A stretch of 64,000 nucleotides of DNA from Paraburkholderia nodosa DSM 21604 (GCF_000519185.1 NZ_JAFA01000018.1:62001-126000); one strand, 5' to 3'; shown: positions 17,686 to 26,308, counted from the first letter of the stretch. Program-made: numbers and translations. Notes: generated by a model not told the origin, from the letters alone.

Positions 17686-19335
17686 ATGGCCGGGCGTCCT
17701 CCCATCGCGCGCGCCGTGCCGCCCAAGGGCGCCGCAGGCGTGGCCGGCTCGGCCGGCGACAGCGCCTCGGGCGCGTCCGCATTCGCGGCCGACGCCCTCG
17801 ACGACGACGCGCGCGACGCCCGCTACGCCAATCCGTTCGCCCCACCCGACGAAGCCGAAGCCGTCGCCGAGGCGCGCCCGCGCTCGCTCTTCGGCGAGAT
17901 TCTCGACTGGATGCTCGCGCCGTTGCTGCTGCTCTGGCCGATGAGCATCGCGGTCACGTATCTCGTGGCGAAGTCGATCGCCAACGGCCCCTTCGACCGT
18001 GCGCTCGAAACCGACGCCTATGTGCTCGCGCGCCAGATCCAGCCCGTCAACGGCGTGGCCGAGCTGACACTGCCCGCCTCCACGCGCGACTTCCTGCGCG
18101 CCGATAACGTCGACAGCGTGTTCTATCAGGTGCTCGGCAGCCGCGGTGAGCTGATCGGCGGCGATCGCGACATGCCGCTGCCGCACGACGACGACCGACC
18201 GCCGCCGGGTCTCGTCGAATTCCGCGACGACACGCTGCATGGCATCGACATCCGCGTCGCCTATACAACCGTGGAGCCGACGCATCCCAGCGCCGGCGAT
18301 CGGCAAGGCCAACCCGTGCTCGTGCAGGTCGCGGAAACGCTCGACAAGCGCCGCCAGCTCGCCAACGACATCATCAAGGGCGTGATCCTGCCGCAGTTCG
18401 TGATCTTGCCGCTCGCGATCCTGCTCGTGTGGTTCGGCCTCTCGCGGGGCCTCGCTCCCCTGCACGCGCTGCAGTCGAACATCCGCATGCGTCGCCCTGA
18501 CGATCTTTCGCCGCTCGAAGCGCGCCGCGCGCCGCCCGAAATCGAGCCGCTCGTCACCTCGTTCAACGACCTGCTCACGCGCCTCGAACAGAACATGGAG
18601 CTGCAAAAGCGCTTCATTGCCGACGCCGCGCATCAGATGAAAACGCCGCTCGCGGGTCTGCGGACCCAGGCCGAACTCGCGCTGCGCCAGAACGCGCCCG
18701 CCGAAGTGCACCGCTCGCTCGAGCAGATCGCGACGAGCTCCGAGCACGCCGCGCGGCTCGTCACGCAGCTGCTCGCGCTCGCGCGCGCGGAGAACCGCAT
18801 GTCCGGGCAGGTCTTCACGCCGGTGGACGTGGCCGATGTGGCGCGTCACGCCGTGCGCGACTGGGTGCAGCCGGCGCTCGCCAAACAGATGGACCTCGGC
18901 TACGAAGGTCCCGAAACGGCCTACGGCAGCGAGGAAGACGATGGTGAAGCGGCGGTGCGCGTCGAAGTGGACGGCAACCCGGTGATGCTGCGCGAGATGC
19001 TCTCGAACCTCATCGACAACGCGATCCGCTACACGCCCGCGGGCGGGCGCATCACCGTGCGCGTGCGGCCCGAATCCGCGGCGGGCGTGGTCCATCTAGA
19101 GGTGGAAGACACGGGCATGGGCATTCCGCCCGCCGAGCGCGAGCGCGTGCTCGAGCGCTTCTACCGCATTCTCGGGCGCGATGGCGAAGGAAGCGGGCTC
19201 GGGCTTGCGATCGTGCGCGAGATCGCCACAATGCACGGCGGGACACTCGCCATCGACGACCACGTCTATCAGGACACGCCACGCCTCGCCGGTACGCTCG
19301 TGCGCGTGACGCTGCGGCTGCGCGCGCACGCTTGA
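17686..19335 (+). CDS. Sensor histidine kinase (TctE-like)
   Basis: A 549-residue inner-membrane histidine kinase. After a 65-residue cytoplasmic low-complexity N-terminus there are two membrane segments (about 78-96 and 235-252) flanking a periplasmic sensor of the 2CSK-N type. The phospho-acceptor H316 lies in ADAAHQMKTPLAGL. The ATPase domain has NLIDNAIRYTPAGG, DTGMGIPP and GSGLGLAIVREI. TctD/TctE systems classically control tricarboxylate uptake; the signal here is unknown. The downstream MHS-family transporter gene, 321 bases away, is a possible target (inference). Confidence 0.92.
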   Translation: MAGRPPIARAVPPKGAAGVAGSAGDSASGASAFAADALDDDARDARYANPFAPPDEAEAVAEARPRSLFGEILDWMLAPLLLLWPMSIAVTYLVAKSIANGPFDRALETDAYVLARQIQPVNGVAELTLPASTRDFLRADNVDSVFYQVLGSRGELIGGDRDMPLPHDDDRPPPGLVEFRDDTLHGIDIRVAYTTVEPTHPSAGDRQGQPVLVQVAETLDKRRQLANDIIKGVILPQFVILPLAILLVWFGLSRGLAPLHALQSNIRMRRPDDLSPLEARRAPPEIEPLVTSFNDLLTRLEQNMELQKRFIADAAHQMKTPLAGLRTQAELALRQNAPAEVHRSLEQIATSSEHAARLVTQLLALARAENRMSGQVFTPVDVADVARHAVRDWVQPALAKQMDLGYEGPETAYGSEEDDGEAAVRVEVDGNPVMLREMLSNLIDNAIRYTPAGGRITVRVRPESAAGVVHLEVEDTGMGIPPAERERVLERFYRILGRDGEGSGLGLAIVREIATMHGGTLAIDDHVYQDTPRLAGTLVRVTLRLRAHA

Positions 19336-19656
19336 GCGGCATCGCCGGCGCTTTGGCGGCGAAACCACCGCGAAACTGACGGATCGCGTCAGAAAAACGG
19401 GATGGGACTTACCCTTATCCGACCCGCGGGACGCGGGTCACGATCATCACGTTAGAAGATGTTCGTGTGTGAATGCGTAATTATAGTTGCGGATTCAGCG
19501 AATATAACCGATTAGACCCCACTCCGATACCTCACTCAGAAACCCACACGCGCGTCAGAAGCCCGTAAGTTTCCATTCCAATAATGCTCCGCAGGACCGC
19601 GGGTCTACGAGTCGCCTGCCCGACGGACCACACGCATATCAATACTGGAGACATCT
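19336..19656. other. Intergenic region between the kinase and transporter genes
   Basis: No gene is seen. A perfect 8-bp inverted repeat GACCCGCG / CGCGGGTC with a 3-base loop lies at 19421-19439, without a following T-run; it could end the two-component transcript or be an operator. The following 100 bases are markedly A/T-rich (around 19460-19520, e.g. AATTATAG) and probably hold the transporter promoter, but I cannot fix hexamers with confidence. Confidence 0.4.
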
Positions 19657-21315
19657 ATGGCAACCGTTGGCGGACAAGTCTCGCACGCGCCGATGACCAG
19701 CGACGAAAAACGCGTGATTTTCGCGTCGTCGCTCGGCACTGTGTTCGAGTGGTACGACTTCTACCTGGCCGGATCGCTTGCGGCCTTCATCAGCAAGAGC
19801 TTCTTTTCCGGTGTCAATCCCACGGCCGGCTTCATCTTCACGCTGCTCGGCTTCGCCGCCGGCTTCGCCGTGCGTCCGTTCGGCGCGATCGTGTTCGGGC
19901 GCCTCGGCGACCTCGTGGGCCGCAAGCACACGTTCCTCGTCACGATCGTCATCATGGGTATCTCGACCTTCGTGGTCGGTTTCCTGCCCGGCTACGCGGC
20001 GATCGGCATTGCGTCGCCGGTGATCTTCATCGGCATGCGTCTGCTGCAGGGTCTCGCGCTCGGCGGCGAGTACGGCGGCGCTGCGACCTACGTCGCGGAA
20101 CACGCGCCGCCCGGACGCCGCGGCTTCTACACCTCGTGGATCCAGACGACCGCCACGCTCGGCCTGTTCCTCTCGCTGCTCGTGATCCTCGGCGTGCGCA
20201 CGTTTGTCGGCGAAGAACAGTTCGCCGCATGGGCCTGGCGCATTCCGTTCATCGCCTCGATCCTGCTGCTCGCGGTTTCGGTGTGGATCCGTCTGCAACT
20301 CGACGAATCGCCGGCGTTCAAGCGCATCAAGGCGGAAGGCAAGATCTCGAAGGCGCCGATCAAGGAAGCGTTCGGCCAGTGGAAGAACCTCAAGGTCGTG
20401 CTGCTTGCCCTCTTCGGCCTCACGGCCGGCCAGGCCGTGGTCTGGTACACGGGTCAGTTCTATGCGCTCTTCTTCCTCACGCAAACGCTCAAGGTGGACG
20501 GCTCGAGTGCCAACATCCTGATTGCGCTCGCGCTGTTGATCGGCACGCCGTTCTTCCTGTTCTTCGGCGCGCTGTCGGACAAGATCGGCCGCAAGCCCAT
20601 CATCATGGCTGGCTGCCTGATCGCGGCGCTCACCTACTTCCCGATCTTCAAGGCAATCACGCACTACGCGAACCCGGCGCTCGAAGCCGCCACGCAGCGC
20701 GCGCCGATCGTCGTGATCGCGAATCCTGACGAGTGTTCGTTCCAGTTCAACCCGGTTGGCACCTCGAAGTTCACGAGCTCGTGCGACATCGCCAAGAGCG
20801 CGCTTTCGAAGGCTGGCCTGAACTACGAGAACGTGGCCGCCCCGGCAGGCACGCTCGCGCAGATCAAGGTGGGCGACACGACCATCGACACATTTGACGG
20901 CCGGGCGCCCGGTGCGAAGGAAGCCGGCTCGCTGTTCGAGAAGACGCTCGCGGCCACGCTGAAAGCGGCAGGCTATCCGCTGAAGGCCGATCCCGCGCAG
21001 CTGAACTGGCCGATGACGGTGGTGATGCTGACGATCCTCGTGATCTTCGTGACCATGGTGTACGGGCCGATCGCGGCGATGCTGGTGGAGATGTTCCCGA
21101 CCCGCATCCGCTACACCTCGATGTCGCTGCCCTATCACATCGGCAACGGCTGGTTCGGCGGCTTCCTGCCGGCGACGGCCTTCGCGATCGTGGCGGCGCG
21201 AGGCGATATCTACTCGGGCCTCTGGTACCCGATCATCATCGCGCTGGGCACCTTCGTGATCGGCATGCTGTTCGTGAAGGAAACCAAGGACTCGGATATC
21301 TACGCGCAGGATTGA
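19657..21315 (+). CDS. MHS-family MFS transporter with a large internal loop
   Basis: A 552-residue inner-membrane transporter of the metabolite:H+ symporter family (relatives include ProP, KgtP and ShiA). The N-terminal family motif EWYDFYLAGSLA, the MFS motif GRLGDLVGRKHT and the LQGLALGGEYGGAATYVAE segment are clear. About 12 membrane segments are expected. Between about residues 345 and 445 there is a hydrophilic insertion with two cysteines (NPDECSFQF and TSSCDIAK) that standard 430-residue members lack. Substrate is uncertain; a carboxylate or amino acid derivative is likely. GGAGA precedes the ATG by 6 bases. Confidence 0.9.
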   Translation: MATVGGQVSHAPMTSDEKRVIFASSLGTVFEWYDFYLAGSLAAFISKSFFSGVNPTAGFIFTLLGFAAGFAVRPFGAIVFGRLGDLVGRKHTFLVTIVIMGISTFVVGFLPGYAAIGIASPVIFIGMRLLQGLALGGEYGGAATYVAEHAPPGRRGFYTSWIQTTATLGLFLSLLVILGVRTFVGEEQFAAWAWRIPFIASILLLAVSVWIRLQLDESPAFKRIKAEGKISKAPIKEAFGQWKNLKVVLLALFGLTAGQAVVWYTGQFYALFFLTQTLKVDGSSANILIALALLIGTPFFLFFGALSDKIGRKPIIMAGCLIAALTYFPIFKAITHYANPALEAATQRAPIVVIANPDECSFQFNPVGTSKFTSSCDIAKSALSKAGLNYENVAAPAGTLAQIKVGDTTIDTFDGRAPGAKEAGSLFEKTLAATLKAAGYPLKADPAQLNWPMTVVMLTILVIFVTMVYGPIAAMLVEMFPTRIRYTSMSLPYHIGNGWFGGFLPATAFAIVAARGDIYSGLWYPIIIALGTFVIGMLFVKETKDSDIYAQD

Positions 21316-21389
21316 GGCTGTGAGCGCCGCCGGGCGGGACTTCTCGCCCGGCGGCGAGCGTCTTCCCTGCAGAAAAGATGACGAAGGGG

Positions 21390-21418
21390 TTGACAACCTC
21401 CGGCTGTACCGCGATAAT
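21390..21418 (+). promoter_or_regulatory. Sigma-70 promoter of the tRNA gene
   Basis: TTGACA at 21390-21395 and GATAAT at 21413-21418 are separated by exactly 17 bases, close to the ideal housekeeping promoter. The tRNA begins 11 bases after the -10 box, consistent with initiation at or just before its 5' end. Confidence 0.9.
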
Positions 21419-21428
21419 TCTTTTCTTC

Positions 21429-21505
<77 letters not shown>

Positions 21506-21515
21506 GTTGCAAAAG

Positions 21516-21549
21516 AAAGCCGCTGTCCCACAAGGACAGCGGCTTTTTT
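21516..21549 (+). terminator. Terminator of the tRNA gene
   Basis: A perfect 13-bp stem (AAAGCCGCTGTCC with its complement at 21534-21546), 5-base loop CACAA, and six consecutive Ts from 21544. It begins 11 bases after the tRNA CCA end. Confidence 0.95.
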
Positions 21550-21616
21550 CATTTCCGGGTTCCGTGCTCGCGCCTGGCGAACCGATTAACCGCAGTCCGC
21601 CAGACAGCGGCACCGT

Positions 21617-22633
21617 TCACCTAACCTGCTTGCGCTCCCGCTTCGTTTCGTACATCGAACGATCTGCGTATTCGATCAGCGCCGTCATCTCGGTGCCGTC
21701 TTCGGGCAGGATGGCAACGCCCACGCTCACGCCGAGATCGATGCGATGTCCTTCGAATTCGAACGGCTCGCCCACGGTGTCCACGAGCCGGCGGCTGTAA
21801 GCCTCGGCGTCCCCGCGCCCCGCGATGCCCGGTAGGATCACGGCGAACTCGTCGCCGCCCACGCGCGCGGCCGTGTCCACGCGGCGGCTGTGACGCGCGA
21901 TGCGTGCCGCGGTCTCGCGGATCGCCGCGTCGCCGGCGCGATGGCCGTAGCGGTCGTTGATCGGCTTGAGGCCATCCATGTCGAGATTGAGCACGCCGAG
22001 TCCGCCCGACGAGCGCACCGCGAGATCCACCGACTGGCGCAGGCGATCGTAAAAGAGCGCGCGATTGGGCAGACCCGTGAGCGCGTCATGCGTCGCGCGC
22101 AGATAGAGCTCGCTCGTTTCGTGTCGCGCGGCATGGAACATCGCCGCGGCGATGAGTTCGGACATCAGCGAGAGCGTGCGGATGTCCTCGTCCTTGAAGG
22201 CGTCGACTTCCGAATTCGTGACTTTCAGAACGCCGACGGTCGTCTCGAGATGCTTGAGCGGCGTGACGATCATCGAGCGCAGGCCGGCGCGCCGGCAGGC
22301 TTCGCGGTCCACGCGCGGGTCGCTTTCGGAGTCGTCGCAGCGCAGGATCTCGCCCTCGCGCACGCACATGCCCGACAGGCTCGTTGCGCGCGCGAGGCGC
22401 AATCCAAGGAGGTCCGCGACGTTGCCCGAGGCCGCGCGGTAGACCATGTCCTCGCCTTCGGCTAGCTCGACGACCGCGCCTTGCGCTCGCGTGAGCTGCT
22501 CGGTGCGCTCGGCCACGTAGGCCATCACGCCGCCGAGATCGAGCCCGAGCTTCGCGATGTCCGACTGCGCCTTGATGATTTCCAGCAGGGTTGCGTTGTC
22601 CAGTTGCGTGTCTTTCGCTTCGCTCTTCTTCAT
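21617..22633 (-). CDS. Diguanylate cyclase with GAF sensor domain
   Basis: A 338-residue soluble protein. An N-terminal GAF domain (about 25-170) precedes a GGDEF domain whose active site GGDEF is intact at 259-263. The inhibitory I-site RxxD is present five residues before it (RRVD, 250-253), so product inhibition by cyclic-di-GMP is expected. No EAL domain or membrane segment is present. It should make c-di-GMP in the cytoplasm in response to a ligand bound by GAF. c-di-GMP commonly controls exopolysaccharide and pili, both encoded in this window, but a direct link is speculative. It is transcribed toward the tRNA terminator. Confidence 0.93.
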   Translation of the reverse strand: MKKSEAKDTQLDNATLLEIIKAQSDIAKLGLDLGGVMAYVAERTEQLTRAQGAVVELAEGEDMVYRAASGNVADLLGLRLARATSLSGMCVREGEILRCDDSESDPRVDREACRRAGLRSMIVTPLKHLETTVGVLKVTNSEVDAFKDEDIRTLSLMSELIAAAMFHAARHETSELYLRATHDALTGLPNRALFYDRLRQSVDLAVRSSGGLGVLNLDMDGLKPINDRYGHRAGDAAIRETAARIARHSRRVDTAARVGGDEFAVILPGIAGRGDAEAYSRRLVDTVGEPFEFEGHRIDLGVSVGVAILPEDGTEMTALIEYADRSMYETKRERKQVR

Positions 22634-22807
22634 CGCTTAACCGTTAGCCTTGCCTTTGACTTGTTGACGGCACTGAAAGCCAAAGCGCCGTGCGATCGGG
22701 CTAAAGCATAGCAAACGCTATTGATTGTGCCAGCGCAAACGTTTTACATCTGCAATTCGCTGCGCTTTATGCGATTCGTTGCGAAGACACCCATTAGGCA
22801 TACGCGT

Positions 22808-23461
22808 TCAGCGCTCGATGCGCTCGCGCGTCACGCGCAGCAGCGCCGCCATCGCGCGGCTCGCCGCATAGGCGTCGCGTTGCGCGATCGCGTCGTACAC
22901 AAGGGTGTGATCGGGCAGCGCAGCGTTGAACACGTCGGCGCGCTTCGCATTCACGCGCAACTGGCCTTCGAGCGTGCGCTCGATCAGCGTGCCGAGCGGC
23001 ACCAGCAATTCGTTGCGGCAGGCGCCCAGCACCGCGAGATGAAAGCGCAGGTCCGCGCGCACCCACTCGTCCACATTGCGCGCCTCGGCCATGGCCGCGT
23101 GCGCGGCGGCGATCGAGGCAAGCGCATCGGCGTCGTGCGCGTTCGCGGCCAGCCCTGCCGCAAACGGCTCGATCATCTCGCGCATTTCCTGGAGCTTGAG
23201 CGCGAAAGCGAGCGGCGGCGCCACGCGCGCGTACCAGTCGAGCACGTCGGCATCGAGCAGGTTCCACGCTTCGCGCGCCCGCACCCGCGTGCCCACGCGC
23301 GGGCGCGACTCCACGAGCCCTTTCGAGGTGAGCGTGCGCAGCGCCTCGCGCAGCACCGTGCGGCTCACGTCGAACGTTGCCATGAGTTCGGCCTCGCGCG
23401 GCAGGACCGTCGCGGGCGGGTAGTCGCCGCGCAGGATCGCGCTGCCGAGTTCGTAGGCCAC
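22808..23461 (-). CDS. GntR-family (FadR subfamily) regulator, probable galactonate repressor
   Basis: The N-terminal winged helix (about 1-65, with LPREAELMATFDVSRTVLREALRTLTSKGLVESRPRVGTRV) and a C-terminal FCD ligand-binding domain (metal-binding Asp/His pattern, e.g. DLRFHLAVLGA) define a FadR-type GntR protein of 217 residues from the GTG at 23461. The true start is probably upstream: the family helix continues in frame as IQRDLHGTVAYELG, and AGGAG lies 7 bases before an ATT at 23485; no ATG, GTG or TTG exists between that point and the upstream stop. It is divergent from dgoD, so it is a candidate DgoR-like repressor of galactonate catabolism. Confidence 0.9.
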   Translation of the reverse strand: MAYELGSAILRGDYPPATVLPREAELMATFDVSRTVLREALRTLTSKGLVESRPRVGTRVRAREAWNLLDADVLDWYARVAPPLAFALKLQEMREMIEPFAAGLAANAHDADALASIAAAHAAMAEARNVDEWVRADLRFHLAVLGACRNELLVPLGTLIERTLEGQLRVNAKRADVFNAALPDHTLVYDAIAQRDAYAASRAMAALLRVTRERIER

Positions 23462-23525
23462 CGTGCCGTGCAGATCGCGTTGAATCGCCGTTCTCCTGGA
23501 TATTGGGAAGCGTTGCTAAATAATA

Positions 23526-23535
23526 CTATTAATAG
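23526..23535. promoter_or_regulatory. Candidate operator between the GntR gene and dgoD
   Basis: A perfect 10-bp palindrome, CTATTAATAG, lies in an A/T-rich island within otherwise GC-rich DNA, midway between the divergent gntR-type and dgoD genes. FadR-subfamily repressors bind short palindromes in such positions. The assignment to this regulator is inferred from location only. Confidence 0.45.
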
Positions 23536-23636
23536 CACTTAAAGGCGAGTTTTGCAGTAGCATGTGCGCTTGAAGACGTTGCCGCTCGCGCGTGGTGCGA
23601 GCGCCGCCCTACCGCTTAAGGTCATGGAGACACCGC

Positions 23637-24785
23637 ATGAAAATCACCAGGCTCGAAACCTTCGTCGTCCCGCCGCGCTGGCTCTTTCTGAAGATCGAAA
23701 CGGACGAAGGGATCGTCGGCTGGGGCGAGCCGATCGTCGAAGGCCGCGCGCATACGGTAGCCGCCGCCGTCGATGAACTCGCCGACTATCTGATCGGCCG
23801 GGATCCGCTCCTCATCGAAGACCACTGGCAGGTGATGTATCGCGCGGGCTTCTACCGCGGCGGCCCGATCTCGATGAGCGCCATTGCCGGCGTCGATCAG
23901 GCGCTCTGGGACATCAAGGGCAAGCACCATGGCGTGCCGGTTCACGCGCTGCTCGGCGGCCAGGTTCGCGACAAGATCAAGGTGTATTCGTGGATCGGCG
24001 GCGACCGTCCGAGCGACGTCGCCAACAACGCGCGCGCCGTGGTCGAGCGCGGCTTCAAGGCCGTGAAGATGAACGGCTCGGAAGAACTGCAGATCATCGA
24101 CACCTTCGACAAGGTCCAGGGCGTCATCAACAACGTCGCGGCCGTGCGCGAGGCCGTGGGCCCGAACGTCGGCATCGGCGTGGACTTCCATGGCCGCGTG
24201 CACAAGCCGATGGCCAAGGTGCTCGCGAAGGAACTCGATCCGTTCAAGCTGATGTTCATCGAGGAGCCCGTGCTCTCGGAGAACGTCGAGGCGCTGCGCG
24301 ACATCGTCAACCAGACCAGCACGCCGATCGCGCTGGGCGAGCGTCTGTATTCGCGCTGGGATTTCAAGCACATTCTCGCGGGCGGCTATGTGGACATCAT
24401 CCAGCCCGACGCCTCGCACGCGGGCGGCATCACCGAGTGCCGCAAGATCGCCGCGATGGCCGAAGCCTATGACGTCGCGCTCGCGCTGCACTGCCCGCTC
24501 GGGCCGATCGCACTCGCCACCTGCCTGCAGATCGATGCGGTGAGCTACAACGCGTTCATCCAGGAGCAGAGCCTCGGCATCCACTACAACAAGGGCAACG
24601 ACCTGCTCGACTACATCAGGAATCCCGAAGTCTTCAAGTACGAAGACGGCTTCGTCTCGATTCCGCAGGGCCCGGGTCTCGGCATCGACGTGAACGAGGA
24701 GAAGGTGCGCGAAATGGCGAAGACCGGTCACCGCTGGCGCAATCCGGTGTGGCGTCACGAGGATGGCAGCGTCGCCGAATGGTGA
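23637..24785 (+). CDS. dgoD: D-galactonate dehydratase
   Basis: A 382-residue enolase-superfamily enzyme that dehydrates D-galactonate to 2-dehydro-3-deoxy-D-galactonate. The N-terminal capping domain starts MKITRLETFVVPPRWLFLKIETDEG. Barrel-domain metal ligands are visible in VDFHGR (Asp), FIEEPV (Glu) and LGERLYSRWDF (Glu), with a catalytic His in LHCPLGPIA. The C-terminal GLGIDVNEEKVREMAKTGHRWRNPVWRHEDGS is typical of DgoD. ATG 23637 has GGAG 7 bases upstream; an upstream ATG at 23592 would add residues unlike the family. No dgoK or dgoA neighbours are present, so the rest of the pathway must be elsewhere. Confidence 0.95.
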   Translation: MKITRLETFVVPPRWLFLKIETDEGIVGWGEPIVEGRAHTVAAAVDELADYLIGRDPLLIEDHWQVMYRAGFYRGGPISMSAIAGVDQALWDIKGKHHGVPVHALLGGQVRDKIKVYSWIGGDRPSDVANNARAVVERGFKAVKMNGSEELQIIDTFDKVQGVINNVAAVREAVGPNVGIGVDFHGRVHKPMAKVLAKELDPFKLMFIEEPVLSENVEALRDIVNQTSTPIALGERLYSRWDFKHILAGGYVDIIQPDASHAGGITECRKIAAMAEAYDVALALHCPLGPIALATCLQIDAVSYNAFIQEQSLGIHYNKGNDLLDYIRNPEVFKYEDGFVSIPQGPGLGIDVNEEKVREMAKTGHRWRNPVWRHEDGSVAEW

Positions 24786-24797
24786 TGCACAAATGAA

Positions 24798-24850
24798 CGC
24801 CGAAACGCGCGGCGCGCAGCGTGACGCGCTCGGTGTCGCGCGTTTCGGCG
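24798..24850 (+). terminator. Long hairpin after dgoD
   Basis: A perfect 14-bp inverted repeat (CGCCGAAACGCGCG at 24798-24811 with its complement at 24837-24850) starts 13 bases after the dgoD stop, with a smaller GCGC hairpin nested in the 25-base loop. No T-run follows, so it may act as a weak or Rho-assisted terminator or a 3'-end stabiliser. Confidence 0.5.
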
Positions 24851-25027
24851 ACGTAACGTTTCGCGTGGCTTTGCGCGCCCAGGCGCGCGCGCTCGCGACA
24901 CGCGCGAACGGCTTATGTCGTTTGCGCACACAGCCAGTTCATGGAAGGCCACGGCGCGCAAGGCGTGGCCATCATCGAACGCACGCGCCGCTCCCGAACG
25001 CCACCCACTGGCCTGCTCCTTGCTGAT

Positions 25028-25060
25028 TCCTTTGCAACCCAACTTCGGTGTTGCAAAGGA
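25028..25060 (+). promoter_or_regulatory. SD-sequestering hairpin before the small membrane protein gene
   Basis: A perfect 11-bp stem, TCCTTTGCAAC at 25028-25038 with GTTGCAAAGGA at 25050-25060, and an 11-base loop. The right arm contains the whole Shine-Dalgarno sequence AAAGGA of the gene starting at 25065. Pairing would block ribosome access. It could be a thermosensor, a ligand- or protein-controlled switch, or instead a DNA operator; see findings. Confidence 0.6.
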
Positions 25061-25064
25061 TTCC

Positions 25065-25364
25065 ATGGACGCGTCGCTTCCCGACTATCTGATCCGCGAA
25101 CAAGCCGCCGTCGGCGCACTCGTCGCCTTCGGCTTCCTGCGCGTGTTCGCTGCCGCAATCGCCTTCACGCGCGGCTGGCGCATTGGCTGGGTCGAGTACG
25201 CCGCGATCGGCGCCGCGGCGTTGTGGTGCGCGCCACAAGTGATCGCGCTGATCGCCAATCCAACGTCCGTGGCCGCGCTCGCGGAACTCGAAGGCAACGC
25301 CACGGGCTGCGCCCTCGCCCTCTTCTTCTCACCGATCCTCAGTCACCGGCTCGGCTACGAATAG
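25065..25364 (+). CDS. Small hypothetical membrane protein
   Basis: A 99-residue protein I do not recognise. Hydropathy suggests three membrane segments: about 12-32 (AAVGALVAFGFLRVFAAAIAF), 42-62 (AAIGAAALWCAPQVIALIA) and 76-92 (CALALFFSPIL). There is no signal peptidase site. ATG 25065 is chosen because AAAGGA lies 4 bases upstream; the longer in-frame version from 24915 has a non-hydrophobic, Burkholderia-shadow-like N-terminus. It ends 17 bases from the convergent copD gene. Its ribosome site is buried in a perfect hairpin, so translation is probably regulated. Confidence 0.65.
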   Translation: MDASLPDYLIREQAAVGALVAFGFLRVFAAAIAFTRGWRIGWVEYAAIGAAALWCAPQVIALIANPTSVAALAELEGNATGCALALFFSPILSHRLGYE

Positions 25365-25381
25365 GTTGCAGCGACGACGTT

Positions 25382-26308
25382 TCAGCCCTGCAACACGTAG
25401 GCCGGCACGCTGTGCGCGAGCGCTGCGGCGGCCACCAGCACGCCGATCATCACGATCGCTTCGAGATGGATCACGTTGACGAAACGGCGCGCCGCCGCTG
25501 TCGACGCCGCGCGCCGCAACTCGGGCATCGCCACGAGCCGGTTGAAGCCGCCCATCGCGAGCGCGAGCAGGACGAGCACGGCCTTGAGCATCAGCACGCG
25601 GCCCCAGGTGCTGCCGACGATGGCGTCGATCGAGCCGCCGCTGCCGCGCAACGCGTCGAACACGCCCGTCGCGATCACGAAGCCGACCGCGAAGAACGCC
25701 ACGTTCGAAATCTGGCCCGCCGTGCGGATCAGCACGCCGCGCGCCGTCGATGCGCCGAGCGCCGGCAGCACGGCAAGTCCCCCCGCCATGACGATGCCGC
25801 TCCACGCGCTCGCACTGAGCAAATGGAGGGTGTGCAGCCCGAGCGCGGCCGAGGCGAAGCCCGCATCGGCGGCGTGTCCGAGCCCCGCCCGCCCCGCGGC
25901 GATGGCGACGAGCGCGAGCCACAGCACGCCGTCGCGCGCCACACTCGAAGCCGCGAACGCGCAGCCGAGCAGCACGAGCGCGCCGACGAACGCAACGCTC
26001 CACGCGTGGCCAACGTGCGTTTGCGAGAGCACCGTGCCGACCACGCCGAACGCGCTGGGCAACGGTTCGCCGCTGACCGACGCACTCTCGTAAAGCATCC
26101 ACAGGATGAGCGCCGCCACGAGCACGAATGCCGCAGCGCGCAGCGAGCGTTGCGCACGCAGCCATGCGAGGCGCGCGGGCGCGACGGCCCTGCGGCCGTC
26201 CTTGTCGAGCCACGCGCCATAGAACGCCGAGCCGAGCGCGAATGCGTAGGCAATGTTGACGATGGCCGCCATGGCGACCTGCCCGATCCAGAGCCAGTCA
26301 GCTTTCAT
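25382..26308 (-). CDS. CopD-family copper resistance/transport membrane protein
   Basis: A 308-residue inner-membrane protein with about eight hydrophobic segments. The C-terminal copper resistance D domain (PF05425-like) is recognisable by LHTLHLLSASAWSGIVMAGGLAVLP and the histidine in VNVIHLEAIVMIGVLVAAAAL. CopD proteins import copper into the cytoplasm together with periplasmic CopC; no copC is adjacent. Start MKADWLWIGQ at 26308 is preferred over 26452, since upstream residues are polar and lack a ribosome site. Copper as substrate is inferred from family. Confidence 0.85.
   Translation of the reverse strand: MKADWLWIGQVAMAAIVNIAYAFALGSAFYGAWLDKDGRRAVAPARLAWLRAQRSLRAAAFVLVAALILWMLYESASVSGEPLPSAFGVVGTVLSQTHVGHAWSVAFVGALVLLGCAFAASSVARDGVLWLALVAIAAGRAGLGHAADAGFASAALGLHTLHLLSASAWSGIVMAGGLAVLPALGASTARGVLIRTAGQISNVAFFAVGFVIATGVFDALRGSGGSIDAIVGSTWGRVLMLKAVLVLLALAMGGFNRLVAMPELRRAASTAAARRFVNVIHLEAIVMIGVLVAAAALAHSVPAYVLQG

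Noticed and set aside
16963..19095. 710-codon open frame on the minus strand over the two-component genes
   Set aside because: It is an antisense shadow of a GC-rich coding region: its peptide is His/Arg/Gly-rich without domains, while the plus-strand frames encode complete receiver and kinase domains.
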